Below, in pieces: positions 8,083 to 17,362 of a DNA stretch of 64,000 bases (positions within the stretch are counted from its first letter, which is position 1; the number at the start of each line of letters is the position of its first letter). The stretch spans positions 62,001 through 126,000 of the forward strand of contig JAEVYU010000057.1 of assembly GCA_023392595.1 (NCBI GenBank). The letters run 5' to 3'. The notes beneath the pieces are model-generated. The model searched no databases. It saw only the letters and a list, made by a program, of their open reading frames with translations, and was not told the DNA's origin. Position numbers and translations under genes: made by a program. This stretch comes from Bacillota bacterium. GTDB taxonomy: Bacteria > Bacillota > UBA4882 > UBA8346.

Positions 8083-8931
8083 ATGAGTTTCAATACCTAT
8101 CCGATTCCTAAATTTTTGAAGCGAGTAGGCTTTTATTTTTTGGTTACGGCTACTTGTTTATTAATTGCATTTCCAATTTATTGGCTTTGTAACTGTTCTT
8201 TTCAAAAAGAAACCGCTTTATTTTCTTTTCCTCCTTCGTTTTTTCCGAAAGAAATTCATTTTGACGGATATTTAAAATTATTCGTTGATGGTGCAATTTG
8301 GCGATGGATTGTCAATACTGCCTATATTACTATGGCTACGGTTTTGCTGACAACTATCTGTTCAACGCTTGGCGGATATGGATTTTCCCGGTTTAAATAC
8401 CGGGGCCGCAGTGCTTTATCCTTAGCACTTCTCAGTACTCAAATGATCTCCGGACCAATGGTAATCACTCCACTATTTATTGTCTTTAGTAAACTGGGTT
8501 TGATTAATACCTTTTTTTCATTAATCATTACGGATGCCGCCCTTTGCATGGCAGTTAGTACTTGGCTTATGAAAGGTTTTTTTGACAGTGTTCCGGTTGA
8601 AATCGAAGAAGCTGCTATGATTGACGGCTGCAATCGAATGCAGACGTTATGGCGGGTTACTTTACCAATCAGTATGACCGGGTTAGTTACAGTTTTGGTG
8701 ATGACCTTTTTTATCACTTGGAATGAATATCTTTATGGATTAATTTTTATTAGTGATCAGAATAAATGGGTTGGTAGCGTCGGATTAGGTTCATTTATTG
8801 GGAGTTATGTTGTATCTCAGGAACAGATTCTAGCGGGAGCAACACTTTTTTCAATAGTACCCGTACTATTCTTCGTATTTTTCCAGCGTTTCATTATTTT
8901 AGGAGCTACTCAAGGCGCTATCAAAGGTTAG
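8083..8931 (+). CDS. sugar ABC transporter permease (MalG/UgpE type)
   Basis: I prefer ATG 8083, preceded by GGGAG; an in-frame ATG at 8059 overlaps the end of the first permease without its own ribosome site. The product of about 282 residues has six helices and the EAA motif EEAAMIDGCNRMQTLWRVTL. It is the second half of the importer channel. The family is a CUT1-type carbohydrate permease; substrate specificity is not readable. Confidence 0.9.
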   Translation: MSFNTYPIPKFLKRVGFYFLVTATCLLIAFPIYWLCNCSFQKETALFSFPPSFFPKEIHFDGYLKLFVDGAIWRWIVNTAYITMATVLLTTICSTLGGYGFSRFKYRGRSALSLALLSTQMISGPMVITPLFIVFSKLGLINTFFSLIITDAALCMAVSTWLMKGFFDSVPVEIEEAAMIDGCNRMQTLWRVTLPISMTGLVTVLVMTFFITWNEYLYGLIFISDQNKWVGSVGLGSFIGSYVVSQEQILAGATLFSIVPVLFFVFFQRFIILGATQGAIKG

Positions 8932-8971
8932 TAGTTCTGACTCGGAATTAAAAATGAGGAGACGATTTAGA

Positions 8972-10195
8972 TTGGAATATGATTTACTGCTTAAAGGCGG
9001 TCATATGATCGATCCGGCCAATGGAATTGACGGTCAACGCGATGTTGCTGTTAGAAATGGCAAGATTGCCGCGGTAGACACACAGATTTCCAACGCTGTA
9101 GGGGAAAAGGTAATTGATGTTACTGGATTGTACGTTACACCGGGATTAATTGACTTACATTGTCATCTTTATGCAACCGCGGGGATGCGTGATGCCTGGG
9201 CCGGCGATAATAGTGTGTTCCCTGATAGTTTTAGCTTTCGAAGCGGGATTACTACTATGGTTGATGCAGGAAGTTCAGGATGGCGTAATTTTGAAGATTT
9301 TCGCTTTCGAGTAATTGATCGTGCTCTTACACGTGTCTATGCAATGCTGAATATCACCGGACTCGGGATGATGACCGACATTCCGGAACAGAATGTTTAT
9401 GATATGGAACCGGAAATTACCGCTAAAATGGTAAAAAATCACCAGGATGTGTTGGTCGGTGTTAAAACGGCGCATTACTTCGGGCCGGAATGGATTTCAA
9501 TTGAACGGGCAATCAAAGCCGGAGAGTTAGCTAGTCTTCCGGTAATGGTAGATGTGGGCTTTTTTCGCGCGGAACGCCCTTATTACAAGCTGGTTACCGA
9601 AAAGATGCGTCCAGGCGATATAAGTACGCATATGTATCGGGTAGGTATTCCCTATGTGGGGAAAGATGGAAAACTATTCAATTATCTTAAGCAGGCGCGA
9701 AAACGGGGAGTTATTTTTGATGTTGGACATGGTGGGGGTAGTTTCAGTTTTCAAAATGCAGTTCCCAGCATAGAGCAGGGTTTTTATCCGGACACAATTT
9801 CTACCGATCTGCACATTTCCAGTATGAACGGTGCAATGATGGATCTCCAGACGGTAATGTCAAAATTTATTTGTATGGGAATGCCTTTGCCAGAAGTAAT
9901 TAAAGAGACTACGGTTAATGCCGCAAAACTTATCGCCCATCAGGAATTGGGAAATTTATCGGTAGGATCGGTTGCCGATATTGCTGTTTTTAATTTGATA
10001 TCCGGTAAATTTGGCTATTATGACTCGGGACAGGGTAAGTTAGAAGGTAACCAGCGACTTTGTTGTGAAATGACTATAAAAGATGGTAAAATCATGTGGG
10101 ATTGGAATGCCAGAGCGGCAGTTGACTATCGTTTATTGGGGGAATTTTATAGTATCCGTCCAGTGGATCAAGTCGTATTTCCGGAAGATAACTGA
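8972..10195 (+). CDS. COG3964-type amidohydrolase / deacetylase
   Basis: The start is probably TTG 8972, ten bases behind GAGGAG; an ATG at 8954 overlaps that site. The product of about 407 residues is a TIM-barrel amidohydrolase. Metal motifs are visible: GLIDLHCH near residue 55, a likely bridging Lys in GVKTAHYFGP near 164, FDVGHGGGSF and STDLH. This is the dihydroorotase-like COG3964 group, whose members act as deacylases on N- or O-acylated 2-substituted acids rather than as dihydroorotases. Here it would remove the acyl group from the imported acid before the PLP enzyme acts. The exact substrate is inferred. Confidence 0.82.
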   Translation: MEYDLLLKGGHMIDPANGIDGQRDVAVRNGKIAAVDTQISNAVGEKVIDVTGLYVTPGLIDLHCHLYATAGMRDAWAGDNSVFPDSFSFRSGITTMVDAGSSGWRNFEDFRFRVIDRALTRVYAMLNITGLGMMTDIPEQNVYDMEPEITAKMVKNHQDVLVGVKTAHYFGPEWISIERAIKAGELASLPVMVDVGFFRAERPYYKLVTEKMRPGDISTHMYRVGIPYVGKDGKLFNYLKQARKRGVIFDVGHGGGSFSFQNAVPSIEQGFYPDTISTDLHISSMNGAMMDLQTVMSKFICMGMPLPEVIKETTVNAAKLIAHQELGNLSVGSVADIAVFNLISGKFGYYDSGQGKLEGNQRLCCEMTIKDGKIMWDWNARAAVDYRLLGEFYSIRPVDQVVFPEDN

Positions 10196-10238
10196 TATTT
10201 ATCAGAATTAGTTTATTTATGAAAAAAGAGACCTTGTT

Positions 10239-10274
10239 GATGTTGAGCTGATTAATATTCTTCGGCTTAACATC
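10239..10274 (+). repeat. intercistronic hairpin before the KDG kinase gene
   Basis: GATGTTGAGC and GCTTAACATC pair over 10 bp with one mismatch around a 16-nt loop, in the 110-nt gap between the amidohydrolase and kinase genes. A shorter stem CTGATA/TATCAG overlaps the amidohydrolase stop at 10192-10205. Neither has a T tract. They may protect or segment the operon mRNA. Confidence 0.35.
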
Positions 10275-10308
10275 ATGATGAAGTTATTTGGAATAGGGAG
10301 TGAAATTA

Positions 10309-11259
10309 GTGTCAGAAGTAGTGACATTCGGGGAGACTATGGTGATGTTCAGTCCTGAACACTCTGGTCCTTTACGTTATGTTCAATCATTTCAAAAAAA
10401 AATTGCTGGTTCAGAAAGTAATGTCGCAATTGGTCTAGTGCGTTTGGGTCATTCGTGTAGTTGGATTAGTCGAATTGGTCAGGATGAATTTGGTCAGTTT
10501 ATATTGCACGAAATTCGCGGTGAAGGGGTTGATACGACCGGGGTTATTGTTGATGCGCAACTTCCAACGGGCATAATGTTTAAAGAAGTTCAATCGGGAT
10601 TGGAGACTAAAGTATACTATTACCGGAAAGACTCGGCAGCAAGCCGGCTTTGTGCGAATGATATCAAAGCTTCTTATTTTGAATCTGCCAAATTGTTGCA
10701 TTTGACGGGTATCAACCCGGCGTTGGGGACTTCTTGTTTGGAAGCTACTCAAAAAGCTATCCAAATTGCTCGTCAAAATGGAATGCTGATTAGTTTTGAT
10801 CCAAATCTGCGGCTCAAATTATGGAACAAAGAGAAAGCGCGGGAGGTATTAACGGCCTTATTACCACAAGTTGATATTGTATTACCGGGTTTGGACGAAA
10901 GCCAAATTTTATTGGGAACTTTAGAACCGGAGCAACTGTTGGATAAGTTTTTAAAATTAGGTGTAAAAACAATTGCCCTGAAGATGGGTACTAATGGTAC
11001 CTGGGTGGCAACGGAAGCTGTTCGTCACAAAGTGGCCACTTTCGAAATTGAACATGTCGTTGATCCGATTGGAGCTGGAGATGCTTTTGCGGCGGGTTTT
11101 CTTTCCGGAATTTTAGAGGGGTTGCCATTAGAAGAGTGCGGACGAATGGCTAATGCCATGGGAGCTATGGCAGTGACCACAGTTGGGGATTTTGAGGGAC
11201 TGCCAGATCGGAGGCAATTAGAAGCTTTTTTGGCCTGCCGTAAAGAAATTTTAAGATAA
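10309..11259 (+). CDS. kdgK: 2-keto-3-deoxygluconate kinase (PfkB family)
   Basis: I choose GTG 10309, eight bases after GGGAG; GTG 10300 overlaps that site. The product of about 316 residues starts VVTFGETMVMFSP, the usual KdgK beginning, has AGSESNVAIGLVRLG for sugar binding and ends with the PfkB signature DPIGAGDAFAAGF with the catalytic Asp. It phosphorylates 2-keto-3-deoxy-D-gluconate to KDPG, the substrate of the aldolase encoded next. Other PfkB sugar kinases are possible, but the neighbour makes KDG the best assignment. Confidence 0.87.
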   Translation: MSEVVTFGETMVMFSPEHSGPLRYVQSFQKKIAGSESNVAIGLVRLGHSCSWISRIGQDEFGQFILHEIRGEGVDTTGVIVDAQLPTGIMFKEVQSGLETKVYYYRKDSAASRLCANDIKASYFESAKLLHLTGINPALGTSCLEATQKAIQIARQNGMLISFDPNLRLKLWNKEKAREVLTALLPQVDIVLPGLDESQILLGTLEPEQLLDKFLKLGVKTIALKMGTNGTWVATEAVRHKVATFEIEHVVDPIGAGDAFAAGFLSGILEGLPLEECGRMANAMGAMAVTTVGDFEGLPDRRQLEAFLACRKEILR

Positions 11260-11299
11260 AGATATCATAGTTATAAATTTTTTATTAAAGAGGTGGAAG

Positions 11300-11956
11300 A
11301 TGATGGTTAACGATATTATAAAGGAGATTTATCAAAAGGGAGTAGTATCCATTATCAGAAATATTTCCGAAGACAAAGTTGACGCTACGGTTGCCGCCCT
11401 ATATAAAGGCGGTATCAGTGCGATTGAGATTGCTATGAATACTCCGGGAGCATTACGGATGATTGAGAAAGTTAAAATGACTTTCGGAACGAAAATAAGG
11501 ATTGGAGCAGGTACGGTTCTTGACCCCGAAACGGCTCGAGCTGTCATCTTGGCCGGGGCTGATTTTATCTTATCTCCAACTCTGTCATTGAAGGTTATTG
11601 AAATTTGCAATCGTTATAGTAAGTTAGCAATTCCCGGCGTTTTAACTCCAACGGAGATTCTAACTGCCTGGGAATCAGGAGCGCGATTATTAAAAATTTT
11701 TCCGGCTGGAGTTTTTGGACCGGAATATTTAAAAGATATTAAAGGGCCGTTGTCTCAAGTAGAATTGATGCCAGTCGGCGGAGTTAGTTTAATGAATGCA
11801 GCCGAATTCATTCGGTGCGGAGCGCATTCCCTCGGAGTTGGCAGTGAATTGGTAAGTAGCGCTCGGGTACAACAAGGACAATTTGAGGAAATAACAGAAA
11901 TCGCAGCTGCATACATCAAACAAGTAAAAGAGACCAGGATGGCGGTAAATATTTAA
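11300..11956 (+). CDS. eda: KDPG/KHG aldolase
   Basis: A 218-residue class I aldolase with the Eda motifs: KGGISAIEIAMNTPGA, GAGTVLDPETA, the Schiff-base Lys in ARLLKIFPAGVFGP, and LMPVGGVS phosphate binding. It splits 2-keto-3-deoxy-6-phosphogluconate into pyruvate and glyceraldehyde-3-phosphate. Preceded by AGAGGTGG. It is the last gene of the operon and gives it a complete route into central metabolism. Confidence 0.92.
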   Translation: MMVNDIIKEIYQKGVVSIIRNISEDKVDATVAALYKGGISAIEIAMNTPGALRMIEKVKMTFGTKIRIGAGTVLDPETARAVILAGADFILSPTLSLKVIEICNRYSKLAIPGVLTPTEILTAWESGARLLKIFPAGVFGPEYLKDIKGPLSQVELMPVGGVSLMNAAEFIRCGAHSLGVGSELVSSARVQQGQFEEITEIAAAYIKQVKETRMAVNI

Positions 11957-12337
11957 AAAACATTTGACAAGGCTAAGTCTCAGTGTAACCGTAGAATTGT
12001 CCCCGCCTAATTATCCGGTAACTGCGAGGTAGTGCTAAATTGTTTGACAATCAACTACAGACTGGAAAAAAGGACTTAGATAATAATTATACGACAAGGG
12101 TGGATTGGTTTTAAAAGCCGTTCGCTGAAAAAATATAAGTCCCATTCAGACAAGACTTTTATTTATTAAGAAGCCGGTTTTTGGTTATGCTATGAGTCGC
12201 ATCATATGCTCAAAACCAATTCATCCTCTCGGTCTTCCTCTCTCGCGAAAAGAGTAACAATCAGCACCATCTTACGCAAGGAAGAGTTGAGCTTGACATT
12301 CAAAAAACTTATTTCGACTGATATAGCGCCATGGATA

Positions 12338-12382
12338 GAATGCTTAAAATGGTTTGACAACCGTTTAAAATTTTATCGATAA
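12338..12382 (+). pseudogene. 3'-end relic of a paralog A/B membrane protein gene
   Basis: In the 460-bp gap after eda, one frame reads ECLKWFDNRLKFYR then stop. This matches the last residues (YCLKWFDNRLK) of the membrane protein ending at 2871, at DNA level too. The sequence just upstream (AGCGCCATGGATA) copies the start context of the gene at 1970. A family copy has apparently been reduced to its two ends. The rest of the gap (11957-12330) shows only a loose inverted pair of ATTGGTTTT around 12115 and 12212 and no gene that I can recognise. Confidence 0.5.
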
Positions 12383-12416
12383 TCAATCTTACTTGCAGGA
12401 AAGCGGGAGCTTTTTT

Positions 12417-12887
12417 ATGGTTACATCATGGGTATATCCGACTTTTTTAGCCATTTTGTTCAGCCTGTCGCTGATTTACATTCCCAGAAAAGACTATAGG
12501 GAGTATTTAATTTACGGATTCTTACTCGGCGGGTTGGGCGACATGGTTGTTGTCGCCTTGTACCAAAATGTTTTCCATCTTATTTGGTTTAAAAATCAAG
12601 GTGTCTTTAACGTTGTGGGGCAAAACTTTCTTTCTCCCCCTTGTTGGACTTTTACGGTGATGTTGTTTCTCTATTTTTTGCCGCGAAAAGGAATTGCCCA
12701 TTATCTTTATGTGTTGACTTTTGCGGCCTATAGTGTCGGTTATGGTTTGGTGGTCCATAATGCCGGCTTGTTTGATTTTAAGCCTGGGTTTTACCCTTTT
12801 TTCAGCTATTTGGCCTTCTTGGGCTGGTGGGCTTCCATTACAGTGGTGTTTATGAAAACCAGCCCCTTGGCGAAAAATCACTCGTAG
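12417..12887 (+). CDS. small multi-helix membrane protein (CBO0543-like)
   Basis: From ATG 12417 the product is about 156 residues with four to five hydrophobic helices. It shows YIPRKDYREYLIYGFLLGG near residue 20 and a LSPPCWTFTVMLFLYFLP helix. This resembles the CBO0543-like family of Firmicute membrane proteins, an assignment I hold loosely. It lies upstream of a third member of the membrane family seen at 2-2.9 kb. Function unknown. Confidence 0.6.
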   Translation: MVTSWVYPTFLAILFSLSLIYIPRKDYREYLIYGFLLGGLGDMVVVALYQNVFHLIWFKNQGVFNVVGQNFLSPPCWTFTVMLFLYFLPRKGIAHYLYVLTFAAYSVGYGLVVHNAGLFDFKPGFYPFFSYLAFLGWWASITVVFMKTSPLAKNHS

Positions 12888-13042
12888 AGTGATGATTTTG
12901 TTTTCAAACGATGGAAAGAACAGGCCTTGATGAATTGCATAGTGACACCACCTTTGGCCATAATATTGTGGAAAAGGGATTAAGGCGGCAAAACGGATTT
13001 TTAAAAAGTTTGCCTGGAGATCCCTATGGAGGATACCGGTCA

Positions 13043-13519
13043 TTGGCCAAAACATTTGATGATAATTTTATACCCGGATTAGTTGTCGGAGGAATTTCCG
13101 GTACCCTTATTAATTTTGTCGAAATTGTTTTGATTGATTGGTTAAAATTCGGTCAGATCCGGTTTATGGATTATGCCGGATTACTGGCTTACGGCAGGCA
13201 ATTTTATGGTTTTCCCGAAAATCTGCTGGCCTTTTTTATCCAGGTTGGTTTATCCGCCACGCTGGGAGTCCTATTCATTTATATCATTGATAGGGTTTCT
13301 ACCAAAGATTTATTATTGAAAGGAATTTTTTTCGCCCTAAATTTCTGGTATTTTATTTTTACCCTGGTTCTTTTATTCAAGGTTCCCTATGTTCTGGTGG
13401 TGACTTTTAAGGGAGCGGCTGAGAACTTGCTCAGCTCTTCATTGTTCGGGGTGTTTTTAGCGGAATCCTACCAAATGATCTATCTACGGAAAAACCGTTG
13501 GGGGCGGTCAAATTCATGA
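13043..13519 (+). CDS. small four-helix membrane protein, paralog C
   Basis: The frame is open from 12911, but the first 44 residues are polar and unlike the paralogs. TTG 13043, ten bases after GGAGG, gives 158 residues, close to the 150 of paralogs A and B. Shared features are RFMDYAGLLAYGR after the first helix, LLLKGIFFALNFWYFIFT and LLFKVP. Third family member in the window. Function unknown. Confidence 0.6.
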   Translation: MAKTFDDNFIPGLVVGGISGTLINFVEIVLIDWLKFGQIRFMDYAGLLAYGRQFYGFPENLLAFFIQVGLSATLGVLFIYIIDRVSTKDLLLKGIFFALNFWYFIFTLVLLFKVPYVLVVTFKGAAENLLSSSLFGVFLAESYQMIYLRKNRWGRSNS

Positions 13520-13783
13520 TCGATACGGACCCGTTCAATGGTTAAAACCGGATATACCAACCTCCTGCTTTGGAAACTTTCTTTATCTCCCTTTCCCTCT
13601 TCTATCTCCATTGAGTATTTTGCCAGCGATAAAATAGAGCGTTGAAGGTAGTCTATGGCAAACTATAGAAACTAATTATCGAATGAAATGGTGAGTAAAA
13701 GAACAAAGCCGGATTCCATAACCTATATCAGGTAATTGTATTGGTATGAAAGGGAAAAATCGGACTGTTGTAAAGGAGTATGG

Positions 13784-14424
13784 TTGCCGTTGGCTCAAAA
13801 CGTTGATATCGAAAAGCGGGTGGAAAGGACCATCGCCAATCTTGAAAGGCATAATTTTAGCGCTGTTTTTGTCGCCAATGAATCACAGTTACATGCGAAA
13901 ATGAAGGAATGGGTACCTGAAAACTCGACCGTGGCCGTGGGAGACTCAATGACGCTGTTTGAAACCGGTGTGATTGAACTCCTGCGGAACGGTAAATACA
14001 ACTTTCTCGATAAATACCTGGCGGAAATTACCCGGGAAGAAAAGAAGCAAATATACCGTCAAAGCTTCAGCGCCGACACTTTTTATGCAGCACCAACGCC
14101 TTAACGGAGGAGGGGGAGTTGTACAATATTGACGGAAACGGCAGCAGGGTTGCGGCAATGATTTATGGGCCGGAACAAGTGATTGTTGTTGCCGGAATTA
14201 ATAAGATCGTTAAAAATTTAGAGGAAGCTGAAAAAAGGGCCAGAAATCATGCCGCTCCACTAGATGCCAAAAGGTTAAACAAGAATACTCCGTGCGCTTC
14301 ATTGGATTATTGTGTGGATTGTAAAAGCGATGAAAGGATTTGTAATAATTTCTTGGTTATCAAGAGACAATTCACCAAAGGGCGGATAAAAGTAATGATC
14401 GTCGGTAAAACCTTAGGATATTGA
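13784..14424 (+). pseudogene. LUD-domain (LutC/YkgG-like) protein, frameshifted
   Basis: Two adjacent frames make one LUD (DUF162) protein. The first part (TTG 13784 or 13790, behind AAAGGAG) has RTIANLERHNFSAVFV and TVAVGDSMTLFETGV. The second has the typical YNIDGNGSRVAAMIYGPEQV and ends with a Cys-containing tail and KGRIKVMIVGKTLGY. The switch needs one extra T in the run of five at about 14080 (ACTTTTTATG), where the family reads SADTF-L-x-STNALTEEGEL. LUD proteins are linked to lactate and Fe-S redox metabolism. The change may be a genuine mutation or a homopolymer sequencing error. Confidence 0.8.
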
Positions 14425-15009
14425 GGTTGCAAAGTCTTGGGTTTACAGGGGAGCATGTGGGAGAGCCCCAGCTTGTTATCTGTTTATATGGTCCGCCGTT
14501 ACTTCAGGTGGATTTGAAATTTGTAACTTGTCGGATATAGGCCACCGGGTCGAGAATCCTGTTGTATTATGGGAACGGGAAGAAGTACTGACAAAGGCTT
14601 TGGGCCAATCCGCAGCTGTTTATCCTCAACCCAATCTGCAATGGATTGACGACCGGTTTTGGGTATGGATACATTATGCCGCAGTTAAGATTGGGCGGGC
14701 GAATTGTTTGAAACCATTGAAATGCTGTCGTTTTTAAGGCAGACTGTATTGGGACCGCTTGCTTTAGTAAAGAACGGTCATTTGCCGAGAGGCGTAAGGT
14801 ATATTGAACGGGATGCACTAGAGGAAATGCCGTTGCTTCTTAAAATAATACCGGCTCATAACAAAAAAAGTTGTGTGCTTGCTTTGGAACAAGCTATAGA
14901 ATTGTACCGGCACCTCCGTGTTATTCTTGGTTCCTCCGGGCTTAGCACGAGGAAAGCCGCTGAAGAATTGGCGGTTGGATATTTAGCCGAAATCGACAGG
15001 AAGATATAA
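14425..15009 (+). pseudogene. nucleotidyltransferase-like gene, truncated and frameshifted
   Basis: Three frames join into one protein piece: HVGEPQLVICLYGPPLLQVD (about 14450-14510), then SDIGHRVENPVVLWEREEVL with DDRFWVWIHYAAVKIGRG, then FETIEMLSFLRQTVLGPLAL to the end. This resembles the middle and C-terminal region of stand-alone aminoglycoside-adenylyltransferase-like nucleotidyltransferases. The N-terminal catalytic GS...D-x-D part is missing and at least two frameshifts are present, so it is dead. Family assignment from memory of the motifs, moderate confidence. Confidence 0.6.
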
Positions 15010-15170
15010 ATAGTCGAGCCGGGACAATCCGGGCCGTCCGGTCGGGGATATTGGGCTTGCTGTAATAAATATTCAACGATTCCTTCACCGACTGCCGGAC
15101 CAGCGACGACATTTTCCGGATGGAAGCGCTGCCGCTTGGTAATGGCGCCGCGGATTGAAATGATGAAGAC
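15010..15170 (-). pseudogene. coding relic on the minus strand, family unknown
   Basis: Read on the minus strand, this stretch is open and protein-like after a TGA at 15171-15173: it reads VFIISIRGAITKRQRF, then HPENVVAGPAVGEGIVEYLL, then QQAQYPRPDGPDCPGS. There is no start codon or ribosome site. A second short protein-like stretch (IRAASDRDFQQMPDTCKARI) lies on the same strand near 15320-15405. They may be pieces of one lost gene. I do not recognise the family. Confidence 0.35.
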
Positions 15171-15782
15171 TCAATGTTGAGTGATGAAGCACTAAACTTC
15201 GCTAATGGAACACAACTTCGGATAACGTAGCCCCAATTTTCCGTAATGAAGCGCCAAGGATTTATTTTAAAGATTCGACATCGGAGGATAAAGACTCAAA
15301 CTCCGCCGGAAGAGATTAGGCCAGCAATTGTTGAAGCGCGATTCGGGCTTTGCAGGTATCCGGCATCTGCTGGAAATCGCGATCGGAGGCTGCTCGAATT
15401 ATTGGATAGATTTATTTGCTAGAGCTACCATATTTAAAAAAAATTTCCTCTAATGTTTGTCCCTCCCCAAAAAAGGTATGTCATTAGAACAGTTACTCTA
15501 AAAGGGCTACTGGGGTCCCCAATGGCTAAGGGGTTGAAATAGGTAGGTAGAGATAAATTTTTTGGCTTTTTGCAGGAATGTCTCGAATCAAGCTGGAAAT
15601 TAATAGTTGTTTACAAATGGCTGCTTATCAAATGTGGCAATCATTCCGGCGGCGGGGAGCGGTTCAATGAATTCTTAGGGTGGATTTTTGCATAATGGCG
15701 CATTCCCAAATAACCGCGTGAGTCCAAGAGGAGCGTATGGATTGCCATATTATATGCGGTTTGAATAAAGAAGGAGTCGGAA
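15171..15782. other. gene-free stretch before hldE
   Basis: Apart from the minus-strand relic near 15320-15405, this 600-bp stretch shows no open frame with a ribosome site. It has several repeated words (GATGAAGACTC, AAAGACTCAA) around 15160-15300. A promoter for hldE would be expected near its end, but I see no convincing boxes. Confidence 0.4.
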
Positions 15783-17276
15783 ATGTTTGATCAACCCGAA
15801 CAGGTAAAGGCTTTTTTAACACCCAATACCAATCACCACGTCCAAATTCTCGTCATCGGGGATGTGGTATTGGACAAGTACTACTATGGAGAGGTCAAGC
15901 GGATTTCTCCCGAGGCGCCCGTACCCATAATCAAAGTGGTGGAAGAGAAAAACACCTTGGGCGGCGCTGCAAATGTGGCCCACAATTTGAGTAAACTGGG
16001 CATTGAAGTTTTATTGGGCGGTATCAGCGGACAGGATGCAAACCGGGAATGGCTATGTAACTTGTTGGATGCTCAGAAAATCAATTATAACGGTCTCTTG
16101 GCCACCAACCGGCCGACGATAACCAAAGTCCGGGCAATCGGTTCCCATCAGCAAATGTTGCGCCTGGATTTTGAAAACGATCACTGGATCGATAAAGAGA
16201 TTGAAAACCAGCTTAAAGAATGGATAGTAAAGACACTGGATGTAGATTTAAAAGGGGTGGTCATTTCCGACTATGCCAAAGGGGTTTGCACTCCTGAACT
16301 ATGCCAATTCATTATCCGTGAATCCCATCAAAGGCAGATCCCGGTTTTCGTTGATCCAAAGGGAAATCAATGGGAAAAATACCGGGATGTTGATTTTATT
16401 TCCCCCAATTTGAAAGAATTAAGCGATGTCATGGGTGTTCCTTTGGCCAATGAAGATCAGGCCGTTGAAACTTACGCTAAAAAGGTTCAGAAGAATTACA
16501 ACATAGCCAATGTGATTGTGACTCGTTCCGAAAAAGGATTGAGCATGATTGATTCCTCGCGGGTTATTCATATACCCACTCACGCCCGGGAGGTTTTTGA
16601 CGTTTCCGGCGCCGGGGATACGGTAGTTTCAGCGTTTATGGCTGCGGTGGCTTCCAATGTAAACCCTATCGATGCGGTCCGGCTTGCAAATGTAGCGGCT
16701 GGAGTCGTAGTGGCTAAAGTCGGTACTTATGCGATTAGTGGCCCTGAATTGCAAGCGGCGGTTCAATCGATGTTCGGAAAACAGGAGGGAACATATAAAA
16801 AACTTGTCAGTCGGGAGGAATTAATGGGATTGCTGCGCAACTGGCGGGAAAAAGGCGAGAAAATCGTTTTTACCAACGGTTGTTTTGATATTTTGCATGT
16901 CGGGCATATTTCCTATCTGGAAAAGGCTTCAAATCTCGGCCATCACCTCGTTATCGGTTTGAACTCCGATGCTTCCATCCGGCAGATCAAAGGCCAAAGC
17001 AGGCCGATCCTCAAGGAACATGACCGCGCCAGGCTGTTGGCTGCACTGGAGTGCGTCGGCTGCGTGGTTGTTTTCGATGAAGATACTCCGGCGGATTTGA
17101 TTCGCTTGGTGAAACCGGATATTTTGGTCAAGGGAGGCGATTACCGTCCTGAACAGGTTGTCGGGAAGGAAGATGCCGGCAAGGTTGAAATTATCCAGTT
17201 TGAAGAAGGCTATTCGACCACTGGAATTATTGAGCGAGTTTTGCAACAATATGGTATGGAAGTTACCAGTCATTAA
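15783..17276 (+). CDS. hldE: bifunctional heptose-7-phosphate kinase / heptose-1-phosphate nucleotidyltransferase
   Basis: The 497-residue product is an HldE (RfaE) fusion. Residues about 1-330 form a PfkB-type kinase with GDVVLDKYYYG, LGGAANVAHNL and DVSGAGDTVVSAF. Residues about 355-490 form a nucleotidyltransferase with FTNGCFDILHVGHISYL (the HxGH site), QIKGQSRPI and EEGYSTTGIIE. It makes ADP-activated heptose for the lipopolysaccharide inner core. AAGAAGGAG precedes the ATG. First gene of the envelope region, just ahead of the Kdo transferase fusion, and a strong sign of an outer membrane. Confidence 0.95.
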   Translation: MFDQPEQVKAFLTPNTNHHVQILVIGDVVLDKYYYGEVKRISPEAPVPIIKVVEEKNTLGGAANVAHNLSKLGIEVLLGGISGQDANREWLCNLLDAQKINYNGLLATNRPTITKVRAIGSHQQMLRLDFENDHWIDKEIENQLKEWIVKTLDVDLKGVVISDYAKGVCTPELCQFIIRESHQRQIPVFVDPKGNQWEKYRDVDFISPNLKELSDVMGVPLANEDQAVETYAKKVQKNYNIANVIVTRSEKGLSMIDSSRVIHIPTHAREVFDVSGAGDTVVSAFMAAVASNVNPIDAVRLANVAAGVVVAKVGTYAISGPELQAAVQSMFGKQEGTYKKLVSREELMGLLRNWREKGEKIVFTNGCFDILHVGHISYLEKASNLGHHLVIGLNSDASIRQIKGQSRPILKEHDRARLLAALECVGCVVVFDEDTPADLIRLVKPDILVKGGDYRPEQVVGKEDAGKVEIIQFEEGYSTTGIIERVLQQYGMEVTSH

Positions 17277-17362
17277 CGAAAAGGGTGGTGGTGAGTATTG
17301 GCTGAAAGCCACCATGCAACAGAGGTGAAAAGCAACTGCTATTACTATACAATGTCATTTTA

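Noticed and set aside
12522..13055. 177-codon minus-strand open frame
   Set aside because: It lies antisense to the small membrane protein gene and the start of paralog C, has no ribosome site and a composition mirroring membrane codons.
16929..17315. 128-codon minus-strand open frame over the hldE end
   Set aside because: Antisense to the conserved nucleotidyltransferase domain; no independent evidence.
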